Below are positions 23,611-32,295 of a stretch of 46,126 nucleotides of DNA, piece after piece (position 1 is the stretch's first letter; each line of letters opens with the position of its first letter). The notes under the pieces were generated by a model. The model worked only from the letters and a program-made list of their open reading frames with translations. It was not told the origin of the DNA and did no database searches. The translations under genes and the position numbers were made by a program. Origin of the DNA: Micromonospora arborensis (GTDB lineage: Bacteria; Actinomycetota; Actinomycetes; Mycobacteriales; Micromonosporaceae); assembly GCF_003205615.1 (NCBI RefSeq), contig NZ_PYBV01000047.1, positions 41,913-88,038 of the forward strand, read 5' to 3'.

Positions 23611-24686
23611 TGGGAACCGTGGCAGTGCAAGGGCTGTGCAAGTCCTTCGGCAAGGTCCAGGCCCTGGACGGGGTGACGTTGGACGTGCCGGACGGCTCGT
23701 TCTTCGTCGTGCTCGGGCCCTCCGGGGCAGGCAAGACGACGACCCTGCGAGCGATCGCCGGCCTGGAGAAGCTTGACGCCGGGTCGGTGCATCTGGACGG
23801 GAGGGACGCGACCGGTGACACCCCGGCCGCACGCGACCTGGCCATGGTCTTCCAGAACTACGCCCTCTACCCGCGACACACGGTGTACGAGAACATCGCC
23901 TCGCCGCTGCGGGCACGCCGCTGCTCGTCGAGCGAGATCGCCGCTGCCGTCGAGCAGATGTCGAACCTGCTGCACATCGAACGTCTGCTGCAGCGTCGTC
24001 CCGCGCAGTTGTCCGGCGGTGAGATGCAGCGTGTCGCCCTGGCCCGGGCGCTGGTCCGTCGCCCGCGCGCGTTTCTCATGGACGAGCCGCTGACGAACCT
24101 CGACCTCAAGCTCCGCGTCGAGATGCGTACCGAGCTCACCCGCATCCACCGGAGCCTCGGCGCAACCTTCGTCTACGTGACCAACGACCAGATCGAGGCC
24201 CTGTCCATGGCCGACCAGGTCGCGGTCCTCAAGGAGGGGACGGTGCAGCAGGTCGGAACGCCGACCGAGGTGTACGAGCGTCCAGCCAACAAGTGGGTCG
24301 CAGGATTCGTCGGGAGCCCACCGATCAGCCTGCTCGCCTGCCGCGCCGAGGGAGATCGTCTGGTCGGTGCGGAGGGCTGGACCCTGCCGCGGCCCCGCTG
24401 GACGACGGCTGAGGACGGTCGTGCGCTGCTGCTGGGCCTGCGCGCCGAGGACCTGTCCGTCGAGCAGCGTGGGGACGCGTCGTTGTCGGGGGAACTCTAC
24501 GGGCTTGAGCCGCTCGGTGACCGCACGGTGGTCGACGTCCGGGTGGGGACGGAGATCCTCAAGGTCAAGGCACGACCCACCGTCACCGGTACGCCGGGCG
24601 AGCGGCTGCGTGTCACGGTCGACCTGGACCGTGCGCACCTGTTCGATGCGGGCACCGGGCTGTCGCTGTCCGAGGCCGGGCGGTAA
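23610..24686 (+). CDS. ABC transporter ATPase 2, switch-His replaced by Asn
   Basis: A 358-residue ATPase paired with the one before it. Walker A GPSGAGKTT, signature LSGGEMQR and Walker B FLMDEPLTNLD are intact. The H-loop reads YVTNDQIEAL, so the catalytic switch histidine is Asn192. The Q-loop segment is FQNYALYPRHTVYEN, with Arg where MalK-like proteins usually have His-Met. These changes suggest that the ATP site formed by this subunit's Walker motifs is weakened, giving an asymmetric heterodimer. A TOBE-type domain forms the last 110 residues. The gene ends 260 nt before the dehydrogenase gene. Confidence 0.88.
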   Translation: MGTVAVQGLCKSFGKVQALDGVTLDVPDGSFFVVLGPSGAGKTTTLRAIAGLEKLDAGSVHLDGRDATGDTPAARDLAMVFQNYALYPRHTVYENIASPLRARRCSSSEIAAAVEQMSNLLHIERLLQRRPAQLSGGEMQRVALARALVRRPRAFLMDEPLTNLDLKLRVEMRTELTRIHRSLGATFVYVTNDQIEALSMADQVAVLKEGTVQQVGTPTEVYERPANKWVAGFVGSPPISLLACRAEGDRLVGAEGWTLPRPRWTTAEDGRALLLGLRAEDLSVEQRGDASLSGELYGLEPLGDRTVVDVRVGTEILKVKARPTVTGTPGERLRVTVDLDRAHLFDAGTGLSLSEAGR

Positions 24687-24946
24687 TCGGCGGGGCGGCG
24701 ACGGCACCATGCGCCGGCACGTGGCAACCGAGCCTCGACGGACCGTCACCGGTCGCACGGCCGGACGACGCTGGCCGTGGCCCGACAAGGCAATCGGTGG
24801 TCCTGGCCCTGCCGGCAAGGCGAGGGCCACATTCGACCCGCTCGGCAACTCGCCCCCGACGAGGGCGTGTGACCGTCCGTCCACGCGCACAGCCCGACCG
24901 CCGCGCCACGACGGACAGCACCAAGAAGATCACAGGAGGCGACGCA

Positions 24947-26407
24947 GTGAGTGACCCGATGAACGTCCTGGCCCCCGAGCACCGGCGGCTCCGGATCGGC
25001 GACGCCTGGCGCGACGCCGCAAGCGGAGCCACCTTTGCCGTCGAGGACCCGGCCACCGGCAAGACCATCGCCGAGGTGGCAGACGCCGACGTCGTGGACG
25101 GGCTCGCCGCACTGGACGCGGCGAGCACGGCAATGCCGGAGTGGGCGGCGACCCCGCCGCGGAGACGGTCAGAGTTGTTGACCGCGACGTACCGGGCACT
25201 GACCGAGCGATCCGAGGAGATCGCCCGGCTGATAACGCTCGAGATGGGCAAGCCGCTCGCCGAGGCTCGGGGAGAGGTGGCCTACGGCGCCGAGTTCTTC
25301 CGTTGGTTCGCCGAGGAGGCGGTACGCGTCGAGGGGCGCTACAGCACCGCTCCCACAGGTGGATATCGCATCCTCACCGTGCCGAAGCCGGTCGGACCGT
25401 GCGTCTTCGTGACGCCCTGGAACTTTCCGCTGGCCATGGGTGCCCGCAAGATCGCCCCTGCGCTGGCTGCGGGCTGCACGACGATCACCAAGCCAGCAGG
25501 GCAGACGCCACTCACCATGCTGCTCCTGGCCCGCATCATGGAGGAGGTCGGCGTTCCCCCGGGCGTCGTCAACGTGGTGACCACCAAGCGTTCCGGTGCG
25601 GTGGTCTCCGCACTGCTCGCCGACAGTCGGACCCGCAAGCTCTCGTTCACCGGGTCGACCGAGGTCGGACGCGTGCTGCTGCGACAGGCGGCGGACAACG
25701 TGCTGCGTACCTCCATGGAACTGGGCGGCAACGCGGCCCTGATCGTGTGTGCCGACGCCGACCTGGACGTCGCGGTCAACGGCGCCATGGTGGCCAAGAT
25801 GCGCAACATCGGGGAGTCCTGCATCGCGGCCAACCGGATCTACGTCGAGGAGCCGGTGCGCGAGGAGTTCACGGCGCGCTTCGCCGAGCGGATGGGCGCG
25901 CTGTCGGTGGGCCATGGTCTCGACGACGGCGTGGACGTCGGGGCGTTGATCGACGAGGCCTCGGTCACCACGATCGACGAGCTCGTCGCCGACGCGGTCG
26001 ATCGCGGCGCCCGGGTCCTGGTGGGGGGCGAGCGTCCGGACGGGCCAGGCCACTTCTACCCGCCTACCGTCCTCGTCGACGTGCCCGACGATGCGCGGAT
26101 GCTCAGTGCGGAGATCTTCGGCCCGGTGGCGCCGATCATCTCGTTCACCTCCGACGACGAGGTGCTGGCGAAGGCCAACGACACCGAGCACGGCCTGGTC
26201 GGATACGTCTTCACCCGTGACCTCCAGCGAGCGCTCCGGTTCGCCGAGGGGCTGGACACGGGGATGGTCGGCATCAACCGTGGTCTGATCTCGGACCCGT
26301 CGGCTCCGTTCGGAGGCGTGAAGCAGTCCGGGATCGGCAAGGAGGGGTCGCACGAGGGCATCCTCGAGTACCTCGACCTCACCTACGCGGCGATCGACCT
26401 CCCGTGA
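24947..26407 (+). CDS. NAD(P)-dependent aldehyde dehydrogenase, succinate-semialdehyde type
   Basis: A 486-residue aldehyde dehydrogenase of the succinate-semialdehyde dehydrogenase (GabD-like) branch. Visible catalytic residues are Asn159 (TPWNFP), Lys182 (TKPAGQTP), Glu258 (MELGGNAALIV) and the nucleophile Cys292 (NIGESCIAANR). The cofactor-loop FTGSTEVGR and the C-terminal FGGVKQSGIGKEGS are typical of this branch. It oxidises a semialdehyde to its acid. The GTG start at 24947 follows a perfect AGGAGG; ATG 24959 is an alternative. It lies 260 nt after the ATPase genes, so it may also have its own promoter. The next gene but one is an iron-type alcohol dehydrogenase, suggesting sequential alcohol-aldehyde-acid oxidation. 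Confidence 0.9.
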   Translation: MSDPMNVLAPEHRRLRIGDAWRDAASGATFAVEDPATGKTIAEVADADVVDGLAALDAASTAMPEWAATPPRRRSELLTATYRALTERSEEIARLITLEMGKPLAEARGEVAYGAEFFRWFAEEAVRVEGRYSTAPTGGYRILTVPKPVGPCVFVTPWNFPLAMGARKIAPALAAGCTTITKPAGQTPLTMLLLARIMEEVGVPPGVVNVVTTKRSGAVVSALLADSRTRKLSFTGSTEVGRVLLRQAADNVLRTSMELGGNAALIVCADADLDVAVNGAMVAKMRNIGESCIAANRIYVEEPVREEFTARFAERMGALSVGHGLDDGVDVGALIDEASVTTIDELVADAVDRGARVLVGGERPDGPGHFYPPTVLVDVPDDARMLSAEIFGPVAPIISFTSDDEVLAKANDTEHGLVGYVFTRDLQRALRFAEGLDTGMVGINRGLISDPSAPFGGVKQSGIGKEGSHEGILEYLDLTYAAIDLP

Positions 26408-26544
26408 GCGGTCCGCTGCTCCGGGCACCCGGCGCGTGCGCCTGCGCCACCCGGGCGACCAACCTTGCCGACGCCGTCCCGGTCTCGCAGGTGACCTGGA
26501 CGTCCACCCAGCACATCGCCGCCGACGTTCCGGAGAGGCACTGA
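26404..26544 (+). CDS. 46-residue ORF coupled to the dehydrogenase stop, doubtful
   Basis: GTG at 26404 overlaps the stop of the aldehyde dehydrogenase (GTGA). It opens a 46-codon reading (SGPLLRAPGACACATRATNL at the start) ending 1 nt before the ATG of the next gene. The overlap at one end and the near-abutment at the other are what an operonic gene would show, but the sequence matches no family I know and could be chance in high-GC DNA. It contains two Cys residues in a CAC pattern. Confidence 0.25.
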   Translation: MSGPLLRAPGACACATRATNLADAVPVSQVTWTSTQHIAADVPERH

Positions 26545-26545
26545 C

Positions 26546-27763
26546 ATGCTTGAGACCGTCCGCGGACCACGCCAACTGATAGTGGGCGAAGGGGTCGCGC
26601 AGAACATCCCACGAGTGGTGGCCGAAAGTGGCTCGCGAGTCCTCATCGTGACCGACCGGGTTCTTCTGGGGCAGCCGGGCGTGGCCGAGATCGTGGCCGC
26701 CGTGCGGGAGAAGGTCGAGGTCGTCGAGGTGTTTTCCGACGCGACCCCGGACGTGCCACTCGCCGATGTCGCCCTGGCCGTCTCGGTCGCCGCCGAGGTG
26801 GACGCCGACGTGATCCTCGCCATCGGGGGTGGCACGGTTATCGACCTCGCCAAAATCGTCGGCGTCATCCGTCGCCACGGCGGGACGCCGCGCGACTTCT
26901 ACGGCGAGTCGAAGGTGCCCGGGCCGACGATGCCTCTCGTCGCGGTCCCGACGACGTCAGGCACCGGATCCGAGCTCACACCCGTCTCGGTGTTGACCGA
27001 CCCGGACCGCGAGCTGAAGGTGGGGGTTTCCAGCGTCCACATCGTTCCCGACTTCGCCATCGTCGACCCCGAACTCACCTACACCTGCCCTCCGACCGTC
27101 ACCGCCCACTCCGGCATCGACGCGTTCTGTCACGCGGTGGAGAGCTACACCGCGCGACCCCGGCCCCACGGACCGCGCGACCCGGTGGAACAGGTGTTCC
27201 TCGGCCGCAACCCGATCACCGACCACTACGCGCTCCTGGCCGCGGAACGGATCGCCCGTAGCCTGCGTCGTGCGGTCAAGGACGGAAGCGACACGGACGC
27301 GCGCGCGGACATGTCCTACGGGTCCATGCTCGCCGGGCTGGCGTTCTCCCACGCGGGCAACGCGGCCCCGCACGCCCTCCAGTACCCCATCGGCGCAGCC
27401 ACGCACACACCGCACGGCCTGGGCGTCGGGCTGCTACTGCCCTACGCGCTGGACGCGGCCAGGGACGCCATCAGCGACCGGTTGGCCATCCTCGCCCGGG
27501 TGTGCGGACTCGACGTGACCGACGCCTCGGACGCCGAGGCCGCAGATACGTTCCTCACCTGGCTCGACGGGCTCCTTGTCGACATCGGCATCCCTCCCAC
27601 CCTGGCGGACATCGGCGTGGCACGCGCCGACCTCCCGCGCTTCGCGGAGATGGCCAGTGGCGTCACCCGCTTGATCCAGAACCATCCGGGCCCGACCGAC
27701 ACCGCCAGCCTGACCGCGATCCTCGAAGCGGCCTGGACCGGGGACCGGACCCGCACGTCCTGA
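26546..27763 (+). CDS. iron-containing alcohol dehydrogenase
   Basis: A 405-residue group III (iron-type) alcohol dehydrogenase. The nucleotide-binding GGGTVIDLAK (about 94-103) and PTTSGTGSELT (about 135-145) are conserved. The metal ligands are visible as Asp192, His196 (SGIDAFCHAVE), His276 (PHALQYP) and His290 (PHGLGVGLLLP). The family includes 4-hydroxybutyrate dehydrogenases, 1,3-propanediol dehydrogenases and maleylacetate reductases. An insert near 203-222 (Pro/Arg-rich, then VFLGRNP) is longer than in most members and resembles the hydroxyacid-oxoacid transhydrogenase branch. It ends the operon, with a semialdehyde dehydrogenase just upstream. A GGAGAGG site precedes the ATG. Confidence 0.88.
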   Translation: MLETVRGPRQLIVGEGVAQNIPRVVAESGSRVLIVTDRVLLGQPGVAEIVAAVREKVEVVEVFSDATPDVPLADVALAVSVAAEVDADVILAIGGGTVIDLAKIVGVIRRHGGTPRDFYGESKVPGPTMPLVAVPTTSGTGSELTPVSVLTDPDRELKVGVSSVHIVPDFAIVDPELTYTCPPTVTAHSGIDAFCHAVESYTARPRPHGPRDPVEQVFLGRNPITDHYALLAAERIARSLRRAVKDGSDTDARADMSYGSMLAGLAFSHAGNAAPHALQYPIGAATHTPHGLGVGLLLPYALDAARDAISDRLAILARVCGLDVTDASDAEAADTFLTWLDGLLVDIGIPPTLADIGVARADLPRFAEMASGVTRLIQNHPGPTDTASLTAILEAAWTGDRTRTS

Positions 27764-28153
27764 CTTCGAGCAGAGATAGCGACCGGCCCTGCACCTGCCG
27801 ACGAGTCCCCTGCCCCACCCTGGGTGTCGGCATGCTCGGCTACGCCATCGTCGGCGTCGAGGCGCTGCTTGGCGCATCGGCGGCTGAGCGCGTCGTAGCG
27901 GTAGGTGGGGTCGGTGAACGCGCTGTGCAGTGTCTGATGAATCCTTCTGCAGCCATCGGGATGGTCTTTTAGGCTGCGTGGGCGGGGCGCCCGGTTCGGC
28001 GCGGGCGTCGCGGTTGCGCTGCCTGGTCGGGGTGCTCCTCTCGGCGGCCCGGTAACACCACTGCGTCAGTCGGCACGGGAGCTGCCACGACGGCGCGTGA
28101 CGCCCCCGGTCTCGCCGCCGGCGGCCGAGCCCGGCTACCGGTGAGGAGCACCG
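27764..28153. other. 390-nt gap with gene relics
   Basis: A plus-strand stretch at about 27820-27855 reads LGVGMLGYAIVGVEALLGA. It resembles the first beta-alpha-beta of a Gfo/Idh/MocA dehydrogenase but loses likeness quickly. On the minus strand about 27940-27860 reads RRIHQTLHSAFTDPTYRYDA, protein-like but unassigned. Neither has a proper start or length. The strip therefore looks like fused debris. No terminator for the alcohol dehydrogenase is evident. Confidence 0.35.
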
Positions 28154-29281
28154 ATGACCCACAGCGAACACCAACGCCCGGAGATCGTCGTCGGGCTGGT
28201 GGCCACCCCGCCGGACCACCCCGCCCGGGTAGCCGCACGGCTCACCGCCGAGCTGGCCAGCGGTCTCGCCGAGCGGGTTGACGCAGACGTGCGATGGACC
28301 GTCCGGGAAGGCTGGGGCGAAGTGGCGCCGCGCCGTGACCTCGGCGTTGAGGCACTGCTCGACGATCTTGCGCAGCGGCGCGCCGACGACCAGTGGGACG
28401 TCGCGATCTGCCTGACCGACCTGCCACTGCATGCCGAGCGGGTGCCGCTGGTCGCGCAGACCTCCGCTCGGCGTCGAGTCGCGGTGCTGTCCCTGCCCGC
28501 GCTGGGACTGCACCAGCTGCGAGCGGCCCGCGCAGCCATCCCGGATCTGGTGAGCAGGCTGCTGACCGAGACTTCCGACCAGCGGGTGACGCCGGCCGGC
28601 CGAGCACCGGCCGAGGTGCCACGCCGGCTTCCCGCCGTCCACCGAGTGGTCAGCGAGGCCGACGCTGGCGAGCGGCGCTACGTCGCCTCCCGCCTGGCCG
28701 GCCGGGCGCGGCTGTTGACCGGCATGGTCCGCGCCAACCGCCCCGGGCGTGCCCTGCTGGGCCTGTCCAAGCTGTTGGTCGGCGCGTTCGGCACCGCCGC
28801 GTTCGCGCTCACCACGGACACCATCTGGCAGATGGGCGACGCGCTCGGCGGGCTCCGGCTCACCGTGATCATGCTGCTCGGGCTGGCGGCGTTGGTGGCC
28901 TGGCTGATCGTCGCGCACGACCTTTGGGAGAAACCAAGCCACGAGACACCGACTGAGCTGGCACGACTGTTCAATCTGGGTACGATCCTCACCCTCACTC
29001 TGGCCACGGCGGTGTCCTACGTGGTGCTGTTCGTGGGAACGGTGCTCGTCGGCGTGCTGCTGATCGACACATCCGTGCTGGAACAAACCTTGCAGCGACC
29101 GGTCGACTTCACCGACTATCTGACGCTCGCCTGGATCACCAGCTCGCTTGCCACAGTCGGCGGCGCGATCGGCTCCGGGCTGGAGAACGAGGAGACGGTC
29201 CGGGCTGCCGCGTACGGCTACCATCCCGAACCAGGGGGCTGGCGGGACGAGAAAAACGGGCAGTCCGACGGCGGCAGGTAA
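28154..29281 (+). CDS. conserved actinomycete membrane protein
   Basis: A 375-residue protein with a soluble N-terminal domain of about 200 residues. It begins with a beta-alpha pattern, IVVGLVATPPDHPARVA, and includes AICLTDLPLH. About four membrane segments follow: LLGLSKLLVGAFGTAAFAL, LTVIMLLGLAALVAWLIV, TLATAVSYVVLFVGTVLVGV, and one near YLTLAWITSSLATVGGAIGS. A GAGGAG site precedes the ATG. I recognise it as a type of conserved hypothetical in actinobacteria but know no function. It is monocistronic and convergent with the aldo/keto reductase gene 11 nt away. Confidence 0.7.
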   Translation: MTHSEHQRPEIVVGLVATPPDHPARVAARLTAELASGLAERVDADVRWTVREGWGEVAPRRDLGVEALLDDLAQRRADDQWDVAICLTDLPLHAERVPLVAQTSARRRVAVLSLPALGLHQLRAARAAIPDLVSRLLTETSDQRVTPAGRAPAEVPRRLPAVHRVVSEADAGERRYVASRLAGRARLLTGMVRANRPGRALLGLSKLLVGAFGTAAFALTTDTIWQMGDALGGLRLTVIMLLGLAALVAWLIVAHDLWEKPSHETPTELARLFNLGTILTLTLATAVSYVVLFVGTVLVGVLLIDTSVLEQTLQRPVDFTDYLTLAWITSSLATVGGAIGSGLENEETVRAAAYGYHPEPGGWRDEKNGQSDGGR

Positions 29282-29292
29282 GCGGGCCAGCC

Positions 29293-30135
29293 CTACAACA
29301 TCTCGAGCGGTTGCGGGCCGGCCGGCGGCGGGAACGCCGTGTCGAGTGCCGCCACGTCTGCCTCGGTCAGCTGCACGTCGCGCGCTTCGGCGTTCTCCCG
29401 GGTGTGTTCGGGCCTAGACGATCGAGGGATGGCCGCGACCGTCTCCTGCCGCAGCAGCCAGGCCAGCGCGACCTGAGCGGGCGTGGCCTCGTGCCGGGCG
29501 GCGACCTCCGCGACCTGGGGATGGCCGAGCAGTCGACCCTGCTCGATCGGCGAGTACGCCATCACCGGAATGCGGTGCTGGCGTAGCCACGGTAGGAGGT
29601 CGTACTCGGGACCGCGGCGGGTGAGGTTGTACAAGATCTGATTGGTCGCGCAAGCGGTCCCGCCCGCCTCGAGGAGGTCCGTCATGTCGGAAAGATCGAA
29701 GTTGCTCACGCCCCACTGCCCGATGTCACCGGCGTCAACGAGTTCGGTGAACGCCTCGATCGTCTCCGCGAGTGGATGCGTGCCGCGCCAGTGCAGCAGG
29801 TAGAGGTCGATGTGGTCGACGCCGAGTCGTTGCAGGCTGCGGCGGCAGGCCTGCACGGTTCCCTGTCGGCTCGCGTTCGACGGGAGCACCTTGTCGACCA
29901 GAAAGACGTCGGCTCGTCGTCCGACGATCGCCTCGCCGACGAATTCCTCGGAAGCGCCGTCACCGTACATCTCCGCGGTGTCGATCAGGGTCATGCCCAG
30001 GTCGAGCCCGGTGCGCAGGGCGGCCAACTCGTCCTGCCGCCTCGCAGGGCGCTCGCCCAGATACCACGTTCCCTGGCCGAGCACGGGCATGGTCTGGCCG
30101 GACGACAACTCGATCGCATCGGCAGGCAGCGTCAT
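29293..30135 (-). CDS. aldo/keto reductase
   Basis: A 280-residue NADPH-dependent TIM-barrel reductase. The catalytic tetrad is visible as Asp52 (LIDTAEMYG), Tyr57, Lys82 (LVDKVLPSNAS) and His115 (LYLLHWRG). The C-terminal cofactor segment is VAAIPRSSRPEHTREN. It resembles the small general-stress or 2,5-diketogluconate reductase-like group that reduces carbonyl compounds. ATG 30135 is chosen because AGGAGAGG lies just upstream; a longer reading exists. No operon partner is visible. Confidence 0.88.
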   Translation of the reverse strand: MTLPADAIELSSGQTMPVLGQGTWYLGERPARRQDELAALRTGLDLGMTLIDTAEMYGDGASEEFVGEAIVGRRADVFLVDKVLPSNASRQGTVQACRRSLQRLGVDHIDLYLLHWRGTHPLAETIEAFTELVDAGDIGQWGVSNFDLSDMTDLLEAGGTACATNQILYNLTRRGPEYDLLPWLRQHRIPVMAYSPIEQGRLLGHPQVAEVAARHEATPAQVALAWLLRQETVAAIPRSSRPEHTRENAEARDVQLTEADVAALDTAFPPPAGPQPLEML

Positions 30136-30196
30136 GTCGACCTCTCCTGGTGACAGTGGGTGGCCTGGGTTACCCACCGCGACAGACAGCACACGC

Positions 30197-30280
30197 GCGC
30201 CGCTCGACCAGGCAGATCGCGGCTTCGAGATCTTCAAGAACAAGCAGGACAACTGCGAGAAGGTCGTCCTCAAACCCTGA
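30197..30280 (+). pseudogene. 3' tail of a zinc-dependent alcohol dehydrogenase
   Basis: Twenty-seven codons read APLDQADRGFEIFKNKQ, then DNCEKVVLKP and a stop. This is the typical C-terminus of zinc-dependent (formaldehyde/glutathione-independent type) alcohol dehydrogenases, which end in a motif like F-KKEDG-KVVLKP. The rest of the gene is absent; upstream sequence is the aldo/keto reductase promoter on the other strand. It marks a deletion or replacement boundary. Confidence 0.6.
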
Positions 30281-30432
30281 CGACCACCCGCATCCGGCCA
30301 CCGGGGCTCGTCGCGTCGCACGCCGGTGGCCGGATGCGGCGTCGGTCCGGAGGCTCCGGTCCGCAGGGCGCCAGCATTCCCAACCAGGGTGTACGGCTGT
30401 TTGCCACAGACGACCATGGGTAGGCGCAGGCG

Positions 30433-31113
30433 GTGAGCGGGCCAGACGCAGACCTAGGCACCCGGTCGGACACCAGTCGCGCCGTGGCGTTCAGCGACGC
30501 CATCTTCGCCATCATCATCACGTTGCTGGTCCTGGACCTCCGGGTGCCGGACGTCCCTCCTGGCCGCCTCCTGTCTGGCCTACTCAACCAGTGGCCCTCG
30601 TACGTCGCGTATCTCGCGTCCTACTCGTACGTGGCCGTCGTCTGGCTCAACCACAAGGCGGCGTTCAACCGCATTCAGCAGGTCGATCGCGGCCTGCACT
30701 GGGTGAATTTGTTCGTGCTGTTCAGCACGGCGCTGCTGCCGTTTCCGACCATCGTCGTGTCGGATGCGCTGCAGGAGCACAACAACACGGACCAGCGTGT
30801 GGCCGTCGCCTTCTACGCGCTGATCGGCGCGTTGCTGTGCGCGACGTGGCTGGCGTTCTACCACTACCTGGCCCGGAACCCCGACCTGCTGAAGGAACAG
30901 GTCAAGGACGGCTTCTTTCGCGTCGAGCGGGTCCGTGCCCTCACCGGGGTCGTCCTGTACGTCCTCGCAGGAATGGTCGGCTACCTGGTGGCCCCCTTGA
31001 TCGGCCTGGCCATCTTCCTCGTTCTGCCCATCTTCTACGCCATCACCAGCGCCGGCCTGTACCAGTTGCGGGTGACCCGACGTATCACCCACCGCCCTCC
31101 CCCACCACGCTGA
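30433..31113 (+). CDS. TMEM175-family potassium channel-like protein (DUF1211)
   Basis: A 226-residue membrane protein. The family signature is in the first helix: AVAFSDAIFAIIITLLVLDL (Phe-Ser-Asp near residue 20), the pore-forming segment in TMEM175 proteins. About six helices are predicted, including YVAYLASYSYVAVVWLNH and GVVLYVLAGMVGYLVAPLI. Bacterial members form K+ channels as tetramers, since each chain has one repeat. The GTG at 30433 is the likely start. A Pro-rich C-terminal tail is present. No partner gene is seen; a role in potassium leak or stress is inferred. Confidence 0.8.
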   Translation: MSGPDADLGTRSDTSRAVAFSDAIFAIIITLLVLDLRVPDVPPGRLLSGLLNQWPSYVAYLASYSYVAVVWLNHKAAFNRIQQVDRGLHWVNLFVLFSTALLPFPTIVVSDALQEHNNTDQRVAVAFYALIGALLCATWLAFYHYLARNPDLLKEQVKDGFFRVERVRALTGVVLYVLAGMVGYLVAPLIGLAIFLVLPIFYAITSAGLYQLRVTRRITHRPPPPR

Positions 31114-31284
31114 GGACGGGCGAACCGCCGTGTTACCGAACTACAGCGAGTTCATCCAGTCTGTGGCAGCGCGACCCAAGGTCCCGCCGGGGCAGAGTTG
31201 ACCGGGCCAGGATCGGGACAGCTCCAGCCCCGCCGGATCGGCACCTGGTAGGCCGCAGCGTGGACGGTCGGTCGGACCCGCCGC

Positions 31285-32295
31285 TCAGGGCTGATACTGA
31301 CCGCGGGTGCGAGGCAGCCACTGGGGATGATGGTCGCGCAGGTAGCAGATCAGTCCCTCGCGCAGGTCGCATCGCAGGTCCCAGGCGCTGGCGCCGTCGG
31401 CGGCCGAGGCCTGCACCTGGATGACCACCGTCTGCGGGGTGGAGTCGACCATCTGGAGCACCCACTGGTGGCGATCCCACAGCGGTGACGACTCGACCAG
31501 CCGGCGCGCCTCCCGGCGTAGGTCGTCCAGGTCGGCGGTGTGATCGACATGAAGCTGCACCTTGCCGACAACCCTGAACTCGTTCCGGGTCCAGTTCTGA
31601 AACGGCCGCTCGGTGAAGTACGTGGTCGGCAGGATGAGCATCCGCTCGTCCCAGAGCCGGATCACCACGTTGGTCAGCTTCACCTCCTCGACCCGGCCCC
31701 ATTCACCGTCGACCACCAGCACGTCGCCCACGTGCAGACCGTCGGCGAAGGCGACCTGGACGCCGGCGAACGCGTTGCCGAGCGCGGTACGGGCCGACAG
31801 GCCGATCAAAGCCCCGACAACCCCTGCCGACGTCAACATGGAGACGCCGAAGAGGCGTACCGGCCGAAAGGTGATCAGGATCAGGCCGATCGCGACGATC
31901 GTGACCACGGCGACGGTGAGCCGCCGCACGGGGCGGATCTGCGTCCGGGCCCGCCGAACCCGCCGGCTGGCGACCGCGTCACCGGGCAGTCGACTGAACG
32001 CGACCGCCTCGGCGACGTGCAGCGCATTGTTCACCAACCATGCCCCGGATATCACCAACGCCACCCGGGCGACGTGCCGCAGATGAGGCTGCCACCCGGG
32101 CGGTCCCAACGGCAGCGCGTAGTACAGCGCCGCCACCAGCAGAACCGCTGCCGCCGGGCGGCGGCAGGCATGCCGCAGCGGCTCCAGCAGCCACTGGTAA
32201 CGGCCACGGGCCACGCGACGGACCAGCACGCCAGAGATCAGGTCCACGACCACCGCCGCCGCCAGCGCGGCTACTACGATCAACGCGGTACGCAT
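31285..32295 (-). CDS. mechanosensitive ion channel, MscS family
   Basis: A 336-residue channel. About four N-terminal membrane helices lead to the pore helix TSAGVVGALIGLSARTALGN (about 177-196). It is followed by the MscS beta domain: FADGLHVGDVLVVDGEWGRV, then VIRLWDERMLILPTTYFTERPFQNW after a short gap (last block from about residue 230). The C-terminal alpha/beta domain runs to residue 336. It opens under membrane tension to release solutes during osmotic down-shock. It is a single gene; the gap upstream holds debris of other genes. Confidence 0.9.
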   Translation of the reverse strand: MRTALIVVAALAAAVVVDLISGVLVRRVARGRYQWLLEPLRHACRRPAAAVLLVAALYYALPLGPPGWQPHLRHVARVALVISGAWLVNNALHVAEAVAFSRLPGDAVASRRVRRARTQIRPVRRLTVAVVTIVAIGLILITFRPVRLFGVSMLTSAGVVGALIGLSARTALGNAFAGVQVAFADGLHVGDVLVVDGEWGRVEEVKLTNVVIRLWDERMLILPTTYFTERPFQNWTRNEFRVVGKVQLHVDHTADLDDLRREARRLVESSPLWDRHQWVLQMVDSTPQTVVIQVQASAADGASAWDLRCDLREGLICYLRDHHPQWLPRTRGQYQP

